A stretch of 64,000 nt of DNA, taken from positions 62,001-126,000 of the forward strand of contig JAJTUP010000073.1 in the NCBI GenBank assembly GCA_021399435.1. The letters run 5' to 3'. Every line of letters begins with the position of its first letter. The stretch's first letter is position 1. The translations under genes and the position numbers were made by a program. This DNA comes from Diaporthe sp. PMI_573 (taxonomy: Eukaryota > Ascomycota > Sordariomycetes > Diaporthales > Diaporthaceae). The notes under the pieces were generated by a model. That model did no database searches, was not told where the DNA came from, and saw nothing but the letters and a program-made list of their open reading frames with translations. Below, one piece after another: positions 32,716 through 43,332 of the stretch.

Positions 32716-33746
32716 TCAGCACTTCGACTTCTTTCTAAGCTTCAACTCTTTTTGGTGCTCCACATCCACATTATGCAATACTTGCAGTTTTGGTCTGGTC
32801 TTGATCTTCTCCTCCTCAATCATGTCATCAAACATCACCAGATCCTCCAGCCTCGAGTCTTCGGCATCATCGGGTTCCAGGGCATCAAGGATGATGTGGG
32901 GTTCCGTCCATGACGAGCCGAAATCGACAACCTTTCCGCCAATAAAAATTATCCGCCCTAATATCCCTGTTATATATCTGCAACTCGTTGAGCTTCCTCA
33001 CCCTCGACAGCGCTACCCGGATGTTCCTCGAGTTGACAGTCGTGTGCGAAGGCGCCAGGTCCTTCACGATTGCTCGGACCCGACCCCCTCCGTCCAGTGC
33101 TCGCCGGAGCTTGGCATCTAGGACTTCCGTCCTGAGGTCGAGCCCCATGCGCTCCAGCATCCTCATGTCTTTGTCTCCAAGATAGATGTATCCATGGCAT
33201 TTCACCGCCGATTGGTCCTTGATTCCCAGCCTCTCATTAGCTTCTTCAATACGGCCATAAGCCCGACACTCTGCAAAAAATGGATCCGTATAATAAATAA
33301 CCCTTTTTAAGGGCATGGAATTCCCAAGGTAGACTCCCCAGTAGTACTTTGTGCTGTGAGGATGGAAAACTTGAACTAAGATACAGAGGTCAGTCATAGA
33401 AGCGGATGTCACGGAACTGCGGCTGGCTCACAACTTTCAAAGCATACACCCGGGATTGGATCTTCACCTCAAACACGTAGCCATCGGTTTCCGGCATCCC
33501 CGTTCGGTCGCCATCCACTCTCCTTCCCCACTCTATCTCGGCATGCTGGTGTTTGAAAGCGCGCAGCTTCGGTCCGGGGCAACGAGAAAGTGGTATGATT
33601 CTTGTGGCCTGCGAACGCCGAAGGTTGTATCTAGACATGATGAAACCTGTGGAAGTTGTTCTGTGGCTAATGACTGTTGGAATGGAAAACCTGATAGACA
33701 CAGGGGCTAATTTATATGTGGGCCCGTCGCGCTGAGGGCAGAACAT
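32716..33746 (-). pseudogene. Fta2-like kinetochore protein, frameshifted
   Basis: Read from the right: GPKLRAFKHQHAEIEW, YVFEVKIQSRVYALKVV, then in a second frame DPFFAECRAYGRIEEAN, VKCHGYIYLGDKD, RAIVKDLAPS, VRKLNELQIYNRDIRADN. After a run of five T the frame shifts again to IGGKVVDFGSSWTEPHIILD and ends at 32716. This series (lysine-containing ALKVV, ECRAYGR, RAIVKDL, DIRADN, VDFGSSWTEPH) is that of the Fta2/Sim4 kinetochore-complex-related proteins of filamentous ascomycetes, which have a kinase-like fold and are greatly expanded there. Two frame changes, near 33390 and 32945, make it a probable pseudogene, though the first could hide an intron. Confidence 0.65.
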
Positions 33747-34306
33747 TTTCCTGCGGGGAAATGTGATCAGCACCGAGAGATAAGCAGCACCCACTTGATA
33801 CTTAGAAGCTGCGCATTTAGCTAGGGGCCGCAGTATGCGTCGCTTTCAAGATACTGCAGGCCAGGATGCTAGGTTGTCTATCATGTGGGGGATCATAGTG
33901 CATAATCAAACGACCGAGGATTTGCATTGAATGGTAGTCCTTGCTAAATTTGCAGGCGTTGTTTAGGAGTTCGCAGGCCACAGCATCTTCAACCGCAAAC
34001 AAAGCCAACACCCTTGTCTTCAGGGTCTATCGCCAGTGTGCACAGCCTTGTACCCATTTCGCCTTTCACAGCAAGACAACATATTTGCTACTCCCTGTCA
34101 GAGATCAGATATGACTTCAGAAAGACTAGAAATCAAATGTAACTCAAATTTGTGTATCCGGATTTGTCTTGCGTTGTGCCGCGGTGTGGAATCCAAATTG
34201 AAAATGTGAACTTCAGACAGGCCTCCTACTTGAAGCGGCCAATTTGCAGGAAAGAATGTCAGCAAGAAGGATATCGAAATGGCTGACGTGGAATCAGTAT
34301 CCGGCG
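33747..34306. other. spacer without recognisable gene
   Basis: Only short frames and no motif. It lies upstream of the Fta2-like remnant and downstream of the acidic protein remnant. Confidence 0.4.
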
Positions 34307-35103
34307 CTACTGCCGTGGGCGACTCAAGTCAGTTACTGGGAAAAGCTTTCTGATTCGAAAGTCTAGCTTCAACTTGAAGTTGGTCCAGAAATACCATCCT
34401 GGGAGGCTGACTGTATATATATGCATGAAATGGCGCACGCCGTCCCTGAGGTAGTTATCGGGAAACGTGTCGTAGTACTCGGGTGGCAGAACGTAGTCGT
34501 CCCACGCGGCTAGCAAATATTTCGGTAGATAGGCGGCGGGGTCGCCGGGCTTGAGTCCGCGGACGCGTGCCTGCCACTAGTTGAAGTGGAACAGGTCCTT
34601 CAACTGCGCCTCGAACACCATCCAGCCCTTGGAGTTCACGGTATCGGGCCGGAGCCACGCACAGACTGGATTCTTGAAGGCAAAGAGACGGTGTTGGGAT
34701 CTCCTCCCACACAGGTATTTGCTCGCCTGCACGCCGTAGCCCTTGGGCCAGCGGCGACATGCTCCCGGAACGTCCCGGGAGCAAATGCCGGACACCAGTA
34801 CACGTCTCGCAAGAGAGCATGGAGACGCTGCTCCTTTTCTTGGTCTTCGGCATCTTCGTCCTCCGAGGAGGGCTGGGGCGGCTCGCTATACCCAGGGATT
34901 GTAGGCGGCAGGTATGATATAGAGACATATGCCTCAGCTGGGTTTCTGTTAAAGAGCTCTTTACCGACCCCTGCCCACGTCGTCATCCTCTTCGTCCTCT
35001 TCCATTTCGTCCTCACCATCTTCGCCCTCATCCTCTTCTTCCCCATACTCATCCTCCTCATCCTCATCCTCCTCAACTACTTCATCTACTTCCTCTTTCC
35101 CCG
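34307..35103 (-). pseudogene. acidic-tail unknown protein with WAGVGKELF motif
   Basis: From the right, one frame reads an almost pure Asp/Glu run (35095-34990). A second frame then gives WAGVGKELFNRNPAEAYVSI and continues through ISYLPPTIPGYSEPPQPSSE to a Cys-containing region. A third gives KYLCGRRSQHRLFAFKNPVC and ends at a TAG after KDLFHFN. Past the TAG it continues as LKPGDPAAYLPKYLLAAWDD then YYDTFPDNYLRDGVRHF. The pieces look like one protein with at least two frame changes and one stop. I do not know the family. The motif HWAGVGKELF recurs after another acidic run at 50.2 kb. The pogo transposase gene at 35107 abuts its acidic end. Confidence 0.45.
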
Positions 35104-35106
35104 GCG

Positions 35107-36672
35107 TTAAACAATATCATCATCATCATCATCATCATCAGCGCCCCCACTCATTTCGCCAGCTGGCCGCTTCCCCTTTGCATTTGAATCAATTATCTTT
35201 TGGGCGTCTTGTGTGGTAAGTGACCCTCCTGACTGCAGATATGTTCTTTTGGCCGAGCGACGCTTTGAAAGTGCTGCATTTGCGTCTCGAAGGGTCTTGT
35301 TCTCCTGTGTCAACAGGGACACTGCATGGGCTAATGACTGTGTGCCCTTTGCCAACCGATCAACAGCAGTCAAAATTGGTGTCGGAGAGCTTCCTTGATG
35401 ATGAGAGATTCGATCCTTAATTAAAGTTGATTGAGAAACTGCTTGTGTTGAATTGTGTGGTGTCTGGGAGACCCAAGGTGCAGGTAGGATTCGGGAGCAT
35501 GGTCGTGATGTTGGTGTCCGTATCTTGATATCCAGCTTAGAAAGTACTACTTCCCGGTTAAATGGGACAAGGCCTGCTCCTCTAAAAACTCCCTTAATAG
35601 TTTCTGGCTTGAAAACCTTGTTGTGTGCAGTGTGGAAGGCGAGAAAGAACTCTGTCTTGTCGATGTGTGTAATCCGGGCCTTGCTGAATTGGTTGATTTC
35701 TCCGCCGTATGCCTTTTTCAATGGACCAAAACACCCAACACCTAGTGGCTGAAGTAGATGATATGAATGAGGAGGCATACAAAGAGTAACGATCCTCTTT
35801 GCCTTGCAGTATCTCTCAAAATCCGTAGAATGGTGACTTCCATGTCCGTCTAGTATCAATAGCCGATAGGCACCTGTTGTGCGTGGTGCAGTGTATTTAT
35901 CGAAATGCTCAATCCATTCCATAGCAATCTCATCGTTTGTCCATCCATTTGGGCTTGTTTCAATGACCCAGTCGTCGGGGAGGCCGCCCTCAGTATACCA
36001 ACTTGCAAGGTGTACCTTAGCCTTGACAATCAGCATGGGCGGGCCAACCCACCCATCCGCGCTGACTAGTTCAATACCTGTTGCCCATTGACGATTTCCA
36101 GGCTGTATTGATTTTGCTTGTCCACGTCGATCTGCACCTGTAATCACTGTCTTGGGTGCACCAACACCCATCATGAAGCCTGTCTCATCAAAGTTGTAGG
36201 TGTCGCCATCCAGGATCCCATATTTCGCACATGTGTTTGACACAAGGTCAAACCACGCGTTAATCACGTCTGGATCTTCGCATAGGGCCCTCCGGTAGTC
36301 GTACATGCGGTTGACGCGTGTTTTGAGACGTGATTCTGACGCGACAAATCTTTGCGCCCAGTTCTTCCCGACAGCACCGCCGCCACGGTCGCGGAGCAAA
36401 GAGTTGGCCATATCTTCCACATCCACGAGGACAAGTGAATATCCTCGGGAGTCCCAGTCAAGTACATATTGAACAATGACCTCCTCTTCTGTTTTTGTTA
36501 ATCTCTTGTTGTTGGGGTGGGTATCTTGTCGCGCAGTTCGGCCAGCCATTCTGGAGCGGAGGGTCGTTTCGGGTATCGCGTATATTCGAGATGCACGTCT
36601 TGTGCTTAGTTTTGGGTCTTTTTGAATAGCTTGGATAGCAAGCTGAATAGTGGATTCTTTTGTTTTGCCCAT
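35107..36672 (-). CDS. pogo/Fot transposase, third catalytic Asp replaced
   Basis: 521 residues, intact frame from an ATG. Residues about 5-45 are a psq/HTH region, 60-125 a CENP-B-like HTH (WDSRGYSLVLVDVEDMAN, GKNWAQRFV), and 155-390 the DDE_1 domain. Catalytic positions: D162 in NFDETGF and D275 in LILDGHGSH are present. The third, expected in QPLDVGCFGPLK, is G311 in LLQPLGVGCFGPLK (codon GGT at 35740-35742 on the minus strand). Loss of this Asp should abolish cleavage and strand transfer. The C-terminus has a leucine-containing helix and ends in an eight-Asp run from a GAT microsatellite. No terminal inverted repeats were found; the left side abuts the acidic remnant. Confidence 0.85.
   Translation of the reverse strand: MGKTKESTIQLAIQAIQKDPKLSTRRASRIYAIPETTLRSRMAGRTARQDTHPNNKRLTKTEEEVIVQYVLDWDSRGYSLVLVDVEDMANSLLRDRGGGAVGKNWAQRFVASESRLKTRVNRMYDYRRALCEDPDVINAWFDLVSNTCAKYGILDGDTYNFDETGFMMGVGAPKTVITGADRRGQAKSIQPGNRQWATGIELVSADGWVGPPMLIVKAKVHLASWYTEGGLPDDWVIETSPNGWTNDEIAMEWIEHFDKYTAPRTTGAYRLLILDGHGSHHSTDFERYCKAKRIVTLCMPPHSYHLLQPLGVGCFGPLKKAYGGEINQFSKARITHIDKTEFFLAFHTAHNKVFKPETIKGVFRGAGLVPFNREVVLSKLDIKIRTPTSRPCSRILPAPWVSQTPHNSTQAVSQSTLIKDRISHHQGSSPTPILTAVDRLAKGTQSLAHAVSLLTQENKTLRDANAALSKRRSAKRTYLQSGGSLTTQDAQKIIDSNAKGKRPAGEMSGGADDDDDDDDIV
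35112..35142. repeat. ATC/GAT microsatellite
   Basis: About ten tandem ATC units, encoding the terminal Asp run of the pogo transposase on the minus strand. Confidence 0.85.
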
Positions 36673-37464
36673 TTTAGGATGTGGCGCGAGAAAACGCGGT
36701 TAGAAGGTGGGCCATGACAGTTTCTGGAAAAGCGCGCCGTTCGTTGGGGTGCGCCGCTCGTTGGTGTTTCACGTTACAGGTTTGTGTAAATTGGCATCAG
36801 TCTATATAAACCAATTACTAAAGCACAAAAATTGCTAGGGAAAAATGCCGCTAGTTAGGAGAGACTGACATGAATAATGTGTGGTTGACCCTACGTGATG
36901 CAGAGTCACCTGCCTTTTACCGAAACCCAGGTGTAGAACTGCCGGCTCGCTTCGTCATGAGCATCGGCGACGCTCTGCCCGCGGCCAGCGCCCCGGTTGC
37001 CTTACCCGCTCGCACAATTACAGTAACGAAAGGTAATATTTATCAAATCGTAAATTGCCAACTTCACACCGCGCCATCGCCGGCTGTGTCGGGCCATGGT
37101 CTTGGTCTTCTAATATTACTTCAAAACAGGAGGAGAACCAAGAGAAGCTAAGCTAGGGACAAAAGGCGCCTGGAGTCGGAATGGTTCAGGACAAACGGTC
37201 ATTGATGAAGAAAAAGCAAAGAGAAGGGTTAGCTTAGAGATGCTTTTTGGTATTTGAGCTGCACGCAGCTAATTGAGACAGGCCCAACAGAAATGGCCTT
37301 TAAATAATCCTTTCCATGAAATACCATTGTGCCCTTGGACTTGGACTGAACAATCTTCATGTAAAGCAGTTGCAACAGTGTATGGTTCTTTTATCGAGAA
37401 TATACACTGGTATTTAGGTGGTGATCACGAGGCAAATCCGTCGAACTCCGAGGGAGATCCTTGA
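36673..37464. other. upstream region of pogo gene, no other gene
   Basis: Contains GCGCGCCGTTCGTTGGGG and, 20 bases on, GCGCCGCTCGTTGG, two related motifs near 36735-36765 that could belong to a transposon end. A 93-residue plus frame at 36870 has no domain. The remainder is featureless up to the copia piece. Confidence 0.35.
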
Positions 37465-38517
37465 ACGAGAGGCGAAAGGATAGCACTGGACTTCCATGAC
37501 TACGAAGAAGGGATCCAAGGATACACCTCGCAGCTACTGCTCACATGCAGAGCCTCGGGATACATATGGGACTACTATCTGGAGAGCCGAGACAACAAAA
37601 CGCTGCTCAGGGTCATCAAATCTTTCCTTGGGATGATGGAACTACAAAACAACACAAAAGTCAAGGTTATTGAATGCGATGGAGAGGTGTTCAGCCGCAG
37701 ACGAGCTGTCAGAGACTATATTGAGTCAAAACACATCAAAATTAAGCCCTCAGCACCCAACACTCAAGCACAGAATGGGGGAGCAGAGCGCTCAGGGGGT
37801 GTGATCAAGGAGAAAATGCGAGTGATGCGAACAAGCTCAAAACTTCCAACCTCCCTTTGGCCAGAAATTGGACGAACAACCGTCTATCTCAACAATCGAA
37901 CTCCGACCTATGGCCTTGACTGGCAGACACCCTATTTCCGATTTCACACTGCAACGGCAAGACGAATAGGTATCCCACGACCAGACCCTAGACCAAACCA
38001 AGCCCACTTGCGTGTTTTTGGCTGTAAAGCCTACGCTATGACTTCAGATGCACAGCTCAGAAAGAGAAGACATCAACGTCTTGAGCCACGTGCATGGATT
38101 GGCTACCTGATTGGGTACCAGTCATCAAACATCTACCGGATATGGATCCCAGCAACTGGGAAGATCATCAACACACGGGATGTGATTTTTGACGAACAAC
38201 AAGTGTTTGATGGAAATTGGGAAGGCTTCAAAGATGAGCTTCTCACTACAGACCTTGAACGACTCGCGGAGTGGACAAGAAAATATGCCCTCCCAGACAG
38301 AGACCAAATAATAGAGCCAGAAGGAGAAGATCTATTTGAAGATGACTCTTCTGAAGATGAACATAGAGAGGAAACTGACATAGAAGGCATCCAGGAAGAA
38401 GAAGTAGAGGATGCCCCAGTCCTTCAGAAATGTGAAGACGAAACCACACACTTTCACACACACACACACACAATTTATTACGCCCGGCGGCGGAGCCGAA
38501 AGGGCAACTATCGCTAG
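37465..38517 (+). pseudogene. copia integrase fragment, second copy
   Basis: An open frame from 37465 gives LDFHDYEEGIQGYTSQLLL, WDYYLESRDNKTLLR and VIECDGEVFSRRR, then NGGAERSGGVIKEKM and NNRTPTYGLDW. This is the integrase core with the same acidic linker start as in the copia copy at 11.7-14.4 kb, about 80% alike by eye, in opposite orientation. It starts about 45 residues further upstream than the first copy and ends near 38440, where a CA repeat and unrelated sequence follow. Reverse transcriptase and RNase H are absent. Both copies are broken on different sides, so neither derives directly from the other. Confidence 0.8.
38455..38472. repeat. CA microsatellite
   Basis: Nine tandem CA units at the right break of the copia fragment. 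Confidence 0.85.
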
Positions 38518-38580
38518 TTACTAATACACTTCCTAAAGATATACCATATTTAAGCCCATACAAAAGAACCTGTCTCACTT

Positions 38581-38970
38581 AATGTCCTGTCATTGCTCTA
38601 TCTCCGCGGATTCTCGTGGGACGAGCTGCCTTCTTTAGTCAAGATTCCTCGCAGGGCTGTTGGCAAGGATAAAGCCCTAGCAGAGATCATAGAAACCTGC
38701 GGCTCCTTTCTATCATTACACGATCGGACCATCTTCTTCACCCACCAATCTGCTAAGAACTTTTTGATCAAAAAGGAGCCGCAGGTTATGTTTCCTACCG
38801 GGAAACAAATTGAACATAATGCCATCCTCACGAGATCCATCAACGCTATGTCTCAGATCCTCAAACAAGACATATACAGTATACAGCGTCCTGGTATTTC
38901 GATTAAAGAAATCAAACGTCAACGCCCAAACCCCAACCCGCTTGCTCCTATTCGATATGCCATTCTTTAG
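38581..38970 (+). pseudogene. NACHT/STAND protein fragment (NLR-like)
   Basis: The frame reads LRGFSWDELPSLVKIPRRAV, IIETCGSFLSLHDRTIFFTH and QSAKNFLIKKEP, then ILTRSINAMSQILKQDIYSI and ends with PNPNPLAPIRYAIL. The series (CGSFL, HDRTIFF, HQSAK.FL, MS..L..DIY.L) is the winged-helix part that follows the NACHT ATPase in fungal STAND proteins of the HET-E/vegetative-incompatibility class. NACHT and the sensor repeats (WD40 or ankyrin) are missing. The fragment ends at TAG (38968). It lies 140 bases after the copia piece. Confidence 0.65.
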
Positions 38971-40566
38971 AATGGTTCAAGGTCCCGTAATTCTTCGAAA
39001 ACTCCAAAACTCCGGAACTAGGAATTTGCACTAAAAAAAATAAAATATTCCTTGGGCTATGAGAACAGTACCGAAAAATAGCCTGAATTCTTGCGGTTTT
39101 AATGGTTATATTCACCTCTTATCCGAACCCTTATTGGCTGAGAAACAAAGGATATAAGTTCTGAATATCAATCTTTATGCCCCCTTTATAGGCGCGCAGG
39201 TGCGACACTTTTAATTCAAGCCAGAACTTCCCATTTCAGAGCCTCTGATTGGCCGAAATTGCTTCCTCCAATTCCCCGCATGGGCTGACTATGCAGTCCC
39301 TTATGCCCCTGCCCGCAGGGCCTGGTCGATGCTCTGCCGGGCCGGTTGCCAGAAGTGGATTGGCTGACAGAAGGGGAAAGATCGTCGCTTGATGTGCCTG
39401 CCGCGAGAGTTCCCTGGCAACGAACCTCGGCGATGTAGTCCAACGGCGTGGTTCGGGGCGCTGTGATGACAATTGTCACGATCCTAGCTTACAAATGCGG
39501 ATAAAGAAACCTCTCTGGACGCTCTGAGCGCCCCTTCTTTGGGTGCGCGAAGGCTCCCAGTGCGTTTCCTGCTTGGATCGTCTTGTTTCCAGTTCCTTTC
39601 TTTTCTCTAGGTGGTCCAACCGGGAGAGCATGTCCTCCGCGGAGCAGACGACGAGACGGAGACATGACCCGCGAGCCAGTGCCCGGATGGTGTCACTGGG
39701 ACATGAGCATAACCCTCGCGGAGCAGACGACGAGTCGGAGACAACTATGGTGTAGATAATCCGCTAGCTTGCTTCTAGCAATCGAACAATACGAAAGCGT
39801 GTCCTTCGCGGAGTAGACGACGAGACGGAGACATTCGGTCAGGCGGCATGGTATGTGGCCGGATGGAGATTCCGGGGTCTAGCCGGAAGGACCATGTGCG
39901 GGCCAGATGATGGATGATTATACTTGTACAGGAACATGTCTCATGCTATTAGACGATGAGGTAAAGACAATTCCAGAGACAACACACGAGCCTACTTCTA
40001 GGTAGTGGGACTAGGGTAACAGCATATCCATTAGCGCGCAAGTGCCTGACGCGTGGTCACGTCAACCGGCTGGCTGCAACAGAACCCGTTCAACAAAGGC
40101 TCATAGTCCATATCCATTGCGGATCCTAGACAATACTGAAACAGCTGGAATCATAAGCCAGGGGCTCGGCAAGCTAGAGGAACACCCGGGAAGACGTCCA
40201 GACCAGCCACTAAGCAACACTGAATGCATCTTACGTTTTCTCGTTTTATAGGTTTCGGTCAATCTAGTAATCATGCCCTCTAGTTGCATACCCTTTCTTA
40301 TCGTTAAGGAGTTCTGAATTAATTCTACCTAGTAAACGCCTCGTTCTTGTTCCTTTGATAGGATTCGCGTTACAAATACGACCTGGGTTTCGTGTGTACA
40401 AGGTCTTGATTGGGTGATTGCTGTTCACGCTCATTTTAGGGTTACTTCGTTTGTTCTTAGGTAAGCTGTCGCTTTCGGTGTTTCAATGAACGAGTTGGGG
40501 TTTCGTCACGACTTAAGGACCCAACTCTATTTTCTCCAAAACATCACACAACTTCATCCGCTCGGA
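38971..40566. other. 1.6-kb noncoding stretch with repeats
   Basis: No credible frame. It contains the dispersed repeats at 39631-39834 and inverted CCAAT boxes (ATTGG near 39131, 39247 and 39358). TGTCACGATCC at 39474 and CGTCACGAC near 40506 could be the two ends of a solo LTR of about 1 kb, as LTR ends with TGTCACG occur in fungi, but the right end lacks a clear CA and no target duplication is seen. The end near 40566 is the promoter of the DUF3716-like gene. Confidence 0.4.
39631..39834 (+). repeat. three dispersed 32-35-bp repeats
   Basis: Near-identical units at 39631-39665, 39712-39743 and 39800-39834 share the core GCGGAGCAGACGACGAG followed by (A/T)CGGAGACA. They are spaced about 81 and 88 bases and separated by unrelated DNA. 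A weaker fourth unit (AGACGATGAGGTAAAGACA) lies near 39951. CRISPR is excluded by organism and by unequal spacing. Confidence 0.7.
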
Positions 40567-41238
40567 ATGTCTATCTCAACCATCGAGGACTCAGATCCGG
40601 GTGATCAGTGTATAGTATTACTGTTCCTATCTACGTGTTGTATCGTTATTGACGTTTCTTAGCCACAGGTGACTTCGCACGAGAGATACTTCCTGATATC
40701 CCTTCCTTCCCCGACTCCAAGACAATCGAAGCATTATTACCGTTGCCAGCGCTTCGGTTTCCCCGCCTCAATCCTGCGTCGGCGGCGCGTCTGCTCTTTG
40801 GTCGCATTCAGAATATCGTCGCTTGTTTAATACAGATTTCTGGAGAGGAGGCAAGAGAGCCTTGCGGGCGATGTAAGAATCGGAAGGGTTTATGGTCACT
40901 CTGCGTGGTTAGTTCGGTGCCCATCGTGCGGGCTGCAACTCGTGGGGCGTGTGCGAATTGCTACTATAACGGTAAAGGTCGCGGATGTGAACTGCGTATG
41001 TTACGGCTCATGGTCATTATACGGTAGCATTACTGACTTGTTGGTCTTAGATGATTTAATGAAGGATGCCCAACAGGAGCGGGCAGAAGTTCGAAAGGAG
41101 CTATCTATGCCAAACCCTCATGAAGCTTTGCATAATTTGGCTCTAGGTCTAGATGGGTTGCAGAAATGGTTTGAGTGGTTTGACGATGTGGTGGCTCCAC
41201 ACCTGTCTGAAGTTGGCGATGCGAGGGTCTCGCCATAG
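40567..41238 (+). CDS. DUF3716-like zinc-cluster protein, three exons
   Basis: Exons 40567-40600, 40669-40995 and 41051-41238 join in frame (182 residues) across introns of 68 nt (GTGATC...CACAG) and 55 nt (GTATGT...CTTAG). The product starts MSISTIEDSDPGGDFAR. Its middle has the cysteine pattern CGRCKNRKGLWSLCV...GACANCYYNGKGRGCEL, typical of the fungus-specific DUF3716 family. These cysteines probably bind zinc and the family may bind DNA. The C-terminal third is helical (LHNLALGLDGLQKWFEWFDD). The end lies 240 bases before a hairpin at the left border of the Helitron, so it may be a neighbour or passenger of that element. The splice structure has good consensus but is not proven. Confidence 0.65.
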
Positions 41239-41480
41239 GAGTTTTAAGGTACATGTTTGCATTTATTTGCTGGGCATTTCAGTTTTCTTGCATTCCCTGA
41301 TGTGTATTGAGTATTCTCAGGCGTCGTTTCAGTGGTTTCATCAAGGTATGACTTTCATACTACGTACATAGACATGTAGGTGTATTGTGTGGGAGGTTGG
41401 GTTATTGATGGTGTTGTTGACTAACATTTTGCATTTAGTGGTTGTTTGATATTGGATTGTTTCACATTATCGGGTGAGGA

Positions 41481-41499
41481 GCGGTCCGCGGCGGACCGC
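41481..41499. other. perfect 9-bp-stem hairpin beside the Helitron
   Basis: GCGGTCCGC, one G, then GCGGACCGC, followed by five T. Helitron 3' ends carry such a hairpin a few bases from the end. On the minus strand, in which the Helitron reads, it lies 96 bases after the helicase stop, the expected place. The CTRR terminal tetranucleotide is not obvious, so the exact end remains open. Confidence 0.5.
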
Positions 41500-41594
41500 T
41501 TTTTGTATCCTTCTTAGGAGTATGGTTTTCGGAAGCACTCATGCATCGCGGATACTATGAATCAGGGTAATCCGTTGCTTCATCGTATTTTATA

Positions 41595-43279
41595 TCAAAG
41601 CCACCTTCTCAAAGTCAAGTCTGATCGGCCTTCCAAGTCGTCCAACACGTCTCGTAGTTTTCCGGGCATCCCAAGTGCCATCCAATCGTTTCTGGTCACT
41701 ACGTTGAGTAATTGGATACCCGCAAGTGTTTTGCATCTCGAGAGGCATACATATGCACTGACGGGATCGATTTTACCGCGGCCGCCCAGCCGTGAAGTCA
41801 GCTCGACCAGTATTTTCTTGAATGTTCGGCCTTGTGCTTTGAAGTCTGTCAGGGCGAATGCTGGTGTGCAAGGGAGGCCGGTTCGGTAACATTCCCCAGT
41901 CAAAAATTTGAAGCGGTTTCTTGACGGCTTAAGCGTGATCTTGTCTGGTGTCAGTAGTATTTGACCCTTAGGTAGACCCGTGACGTCTATGTCTTCTGTT
42001 TTCTGAGGTTCGAGCAGTATTCCTGCTGGGCACCCAAAGTGGATGATCGTATCGTCTCCTAGACAAAGCCCTGATTTTTGAGAATCTCCGGGTATGACGC
42101 CTCTGGTTATGAATTCCGTCCCGTTCATAAGTTTCAGCCCGGGGTATTGGTTCTTGTTGGTCAGGACAGGCATGTAGTCTGTGTAGAAAAACATTCCCGG
42201 GACATCTGTCCAGCTGTTATCACCGAAGGATATTGTTGGGAGCCTCTGCATTGGGTTTGGGTCCGTCCAGTTGTGGTCAGATATGAATATCCGAACGAGT
42301 TGTCCCCGGGCCCTCGCGAACGCCACGACTGCTTCCATGTTCAGGCGCCATCTCGTGGCGTTGGTTGGTGTGAGCGCTCGGACTTCCTCCCAGTCAACTG
42401 GTGTTTCTAAATCAACAACCTTGTCGTTCAGTTTGTTTTGGTACTTTTCAGTGGGATTGCCGTCGCGTAGTTCCTGTAACATTACCCGCAGTTCTGGGTC
42501 TGTGGCCCTCATTTGTTCGTTTAGTATGATCACATTGGTGAACTTCTGAAACAGTTTGTATCCTGCTAGCTGCTCTGTTGCTGCTGTGATGTCCCGGGGC
42601 GAAATATTGATCGCATCTTCTGTACTTCCTGACGGGGATTGGTTCCTGGGTGCGCCCAATTTGGCTGGGAATATGACGGAGTTTGCGCTGACCGGCGGGA
42701 ATTGTGCGAAATCGCCTAGAACCATAACTACCGGGACCCGTCCAAAGTATACATTTTCAGCATCGTGGTGACCCCTCAAGAAATTTAGCCTTTTGCTGAC
42801 GGTATGGAACAGACGTCCAGAAACCATGCTCAGTTCATCAAGAACTAGCATTTTGGCCTCCTTCCACCTTCTCTTAAGACCGTCTTCTATTAGTTTGGAA
42901 CAAACTCCTTTGATGGTCAGGCCCACAGCAGAGTGGATGGTTCTTCCATTGATGTTTGCTGCTGCGGAGCCTGTGCTAGCCGTGATGCAGAGGGAAAGTT
43001 GGTCTTCCATTCTCAAGAACAGTTTGTCAAAGGCCTGGATTAGCCAACTCTTACCAACACCTCCGCTTCCACCAACATATAACAGAAGTTGGTGATTCTC
43101 GTTGCCCTGTCCATTCGTATCTTCTGTTATCTGTATGTGTTGTGCGACGCGTTGTAGTACTAGTGATTGTCTGTGGTTGAGATGTTCAGATGTAATAAGA
43201 TGCTCCGCAGCCTGGGTCCAAGACACCCGCTCCAGATTTCGAACCTGCATAGATGGTTGTGTCTGTCGGTTGGAAATTT
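41595..43279 (-). pseudogene. Helitron PIF1-type helicase region
   Basis: About 560 residues. Walker A is GGSGGVGKSWL, Walker B LVLDELSMVSG, then GDFAQFPPV, LNEQMRA, ALTDFKAQGRTF and SAYVCLSRCKTLAGIQLL, all in the order of PIF1/RecD-type superfamily 1 helicases. It joins the Rep part across a probable 53-nt intron (43280-43332, GTAAGA...AGTAG) that restores the frame (VYNVE to ISNRQ). An alternative is that the two parts are separate proteins, but in Helitrons they are fused. The region itself has no stops. Confidence 0.8.
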
Positions 43280-43332
43280 CTACTCCTTATCAGATGATGC
43301 TACTCAGAACCGCAACTTGATTTTTATCTTAC

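Noticed and set aside
39631..39834. CRISPR array
   Set aside because: Eukaryotic context, only three units, unequal spacers and diverged repeats.
39474..40510. Solo LTR with TGTCACG ends
   Set aside because: No CA end, no target duplication and no second copy in the window; kept only as a note.
41481..41504. Hairpin followed by T run as a bacterial-type terminator
   Set aside because: The window is fungal; position beside the Helitron 3' side gives a better explanation.
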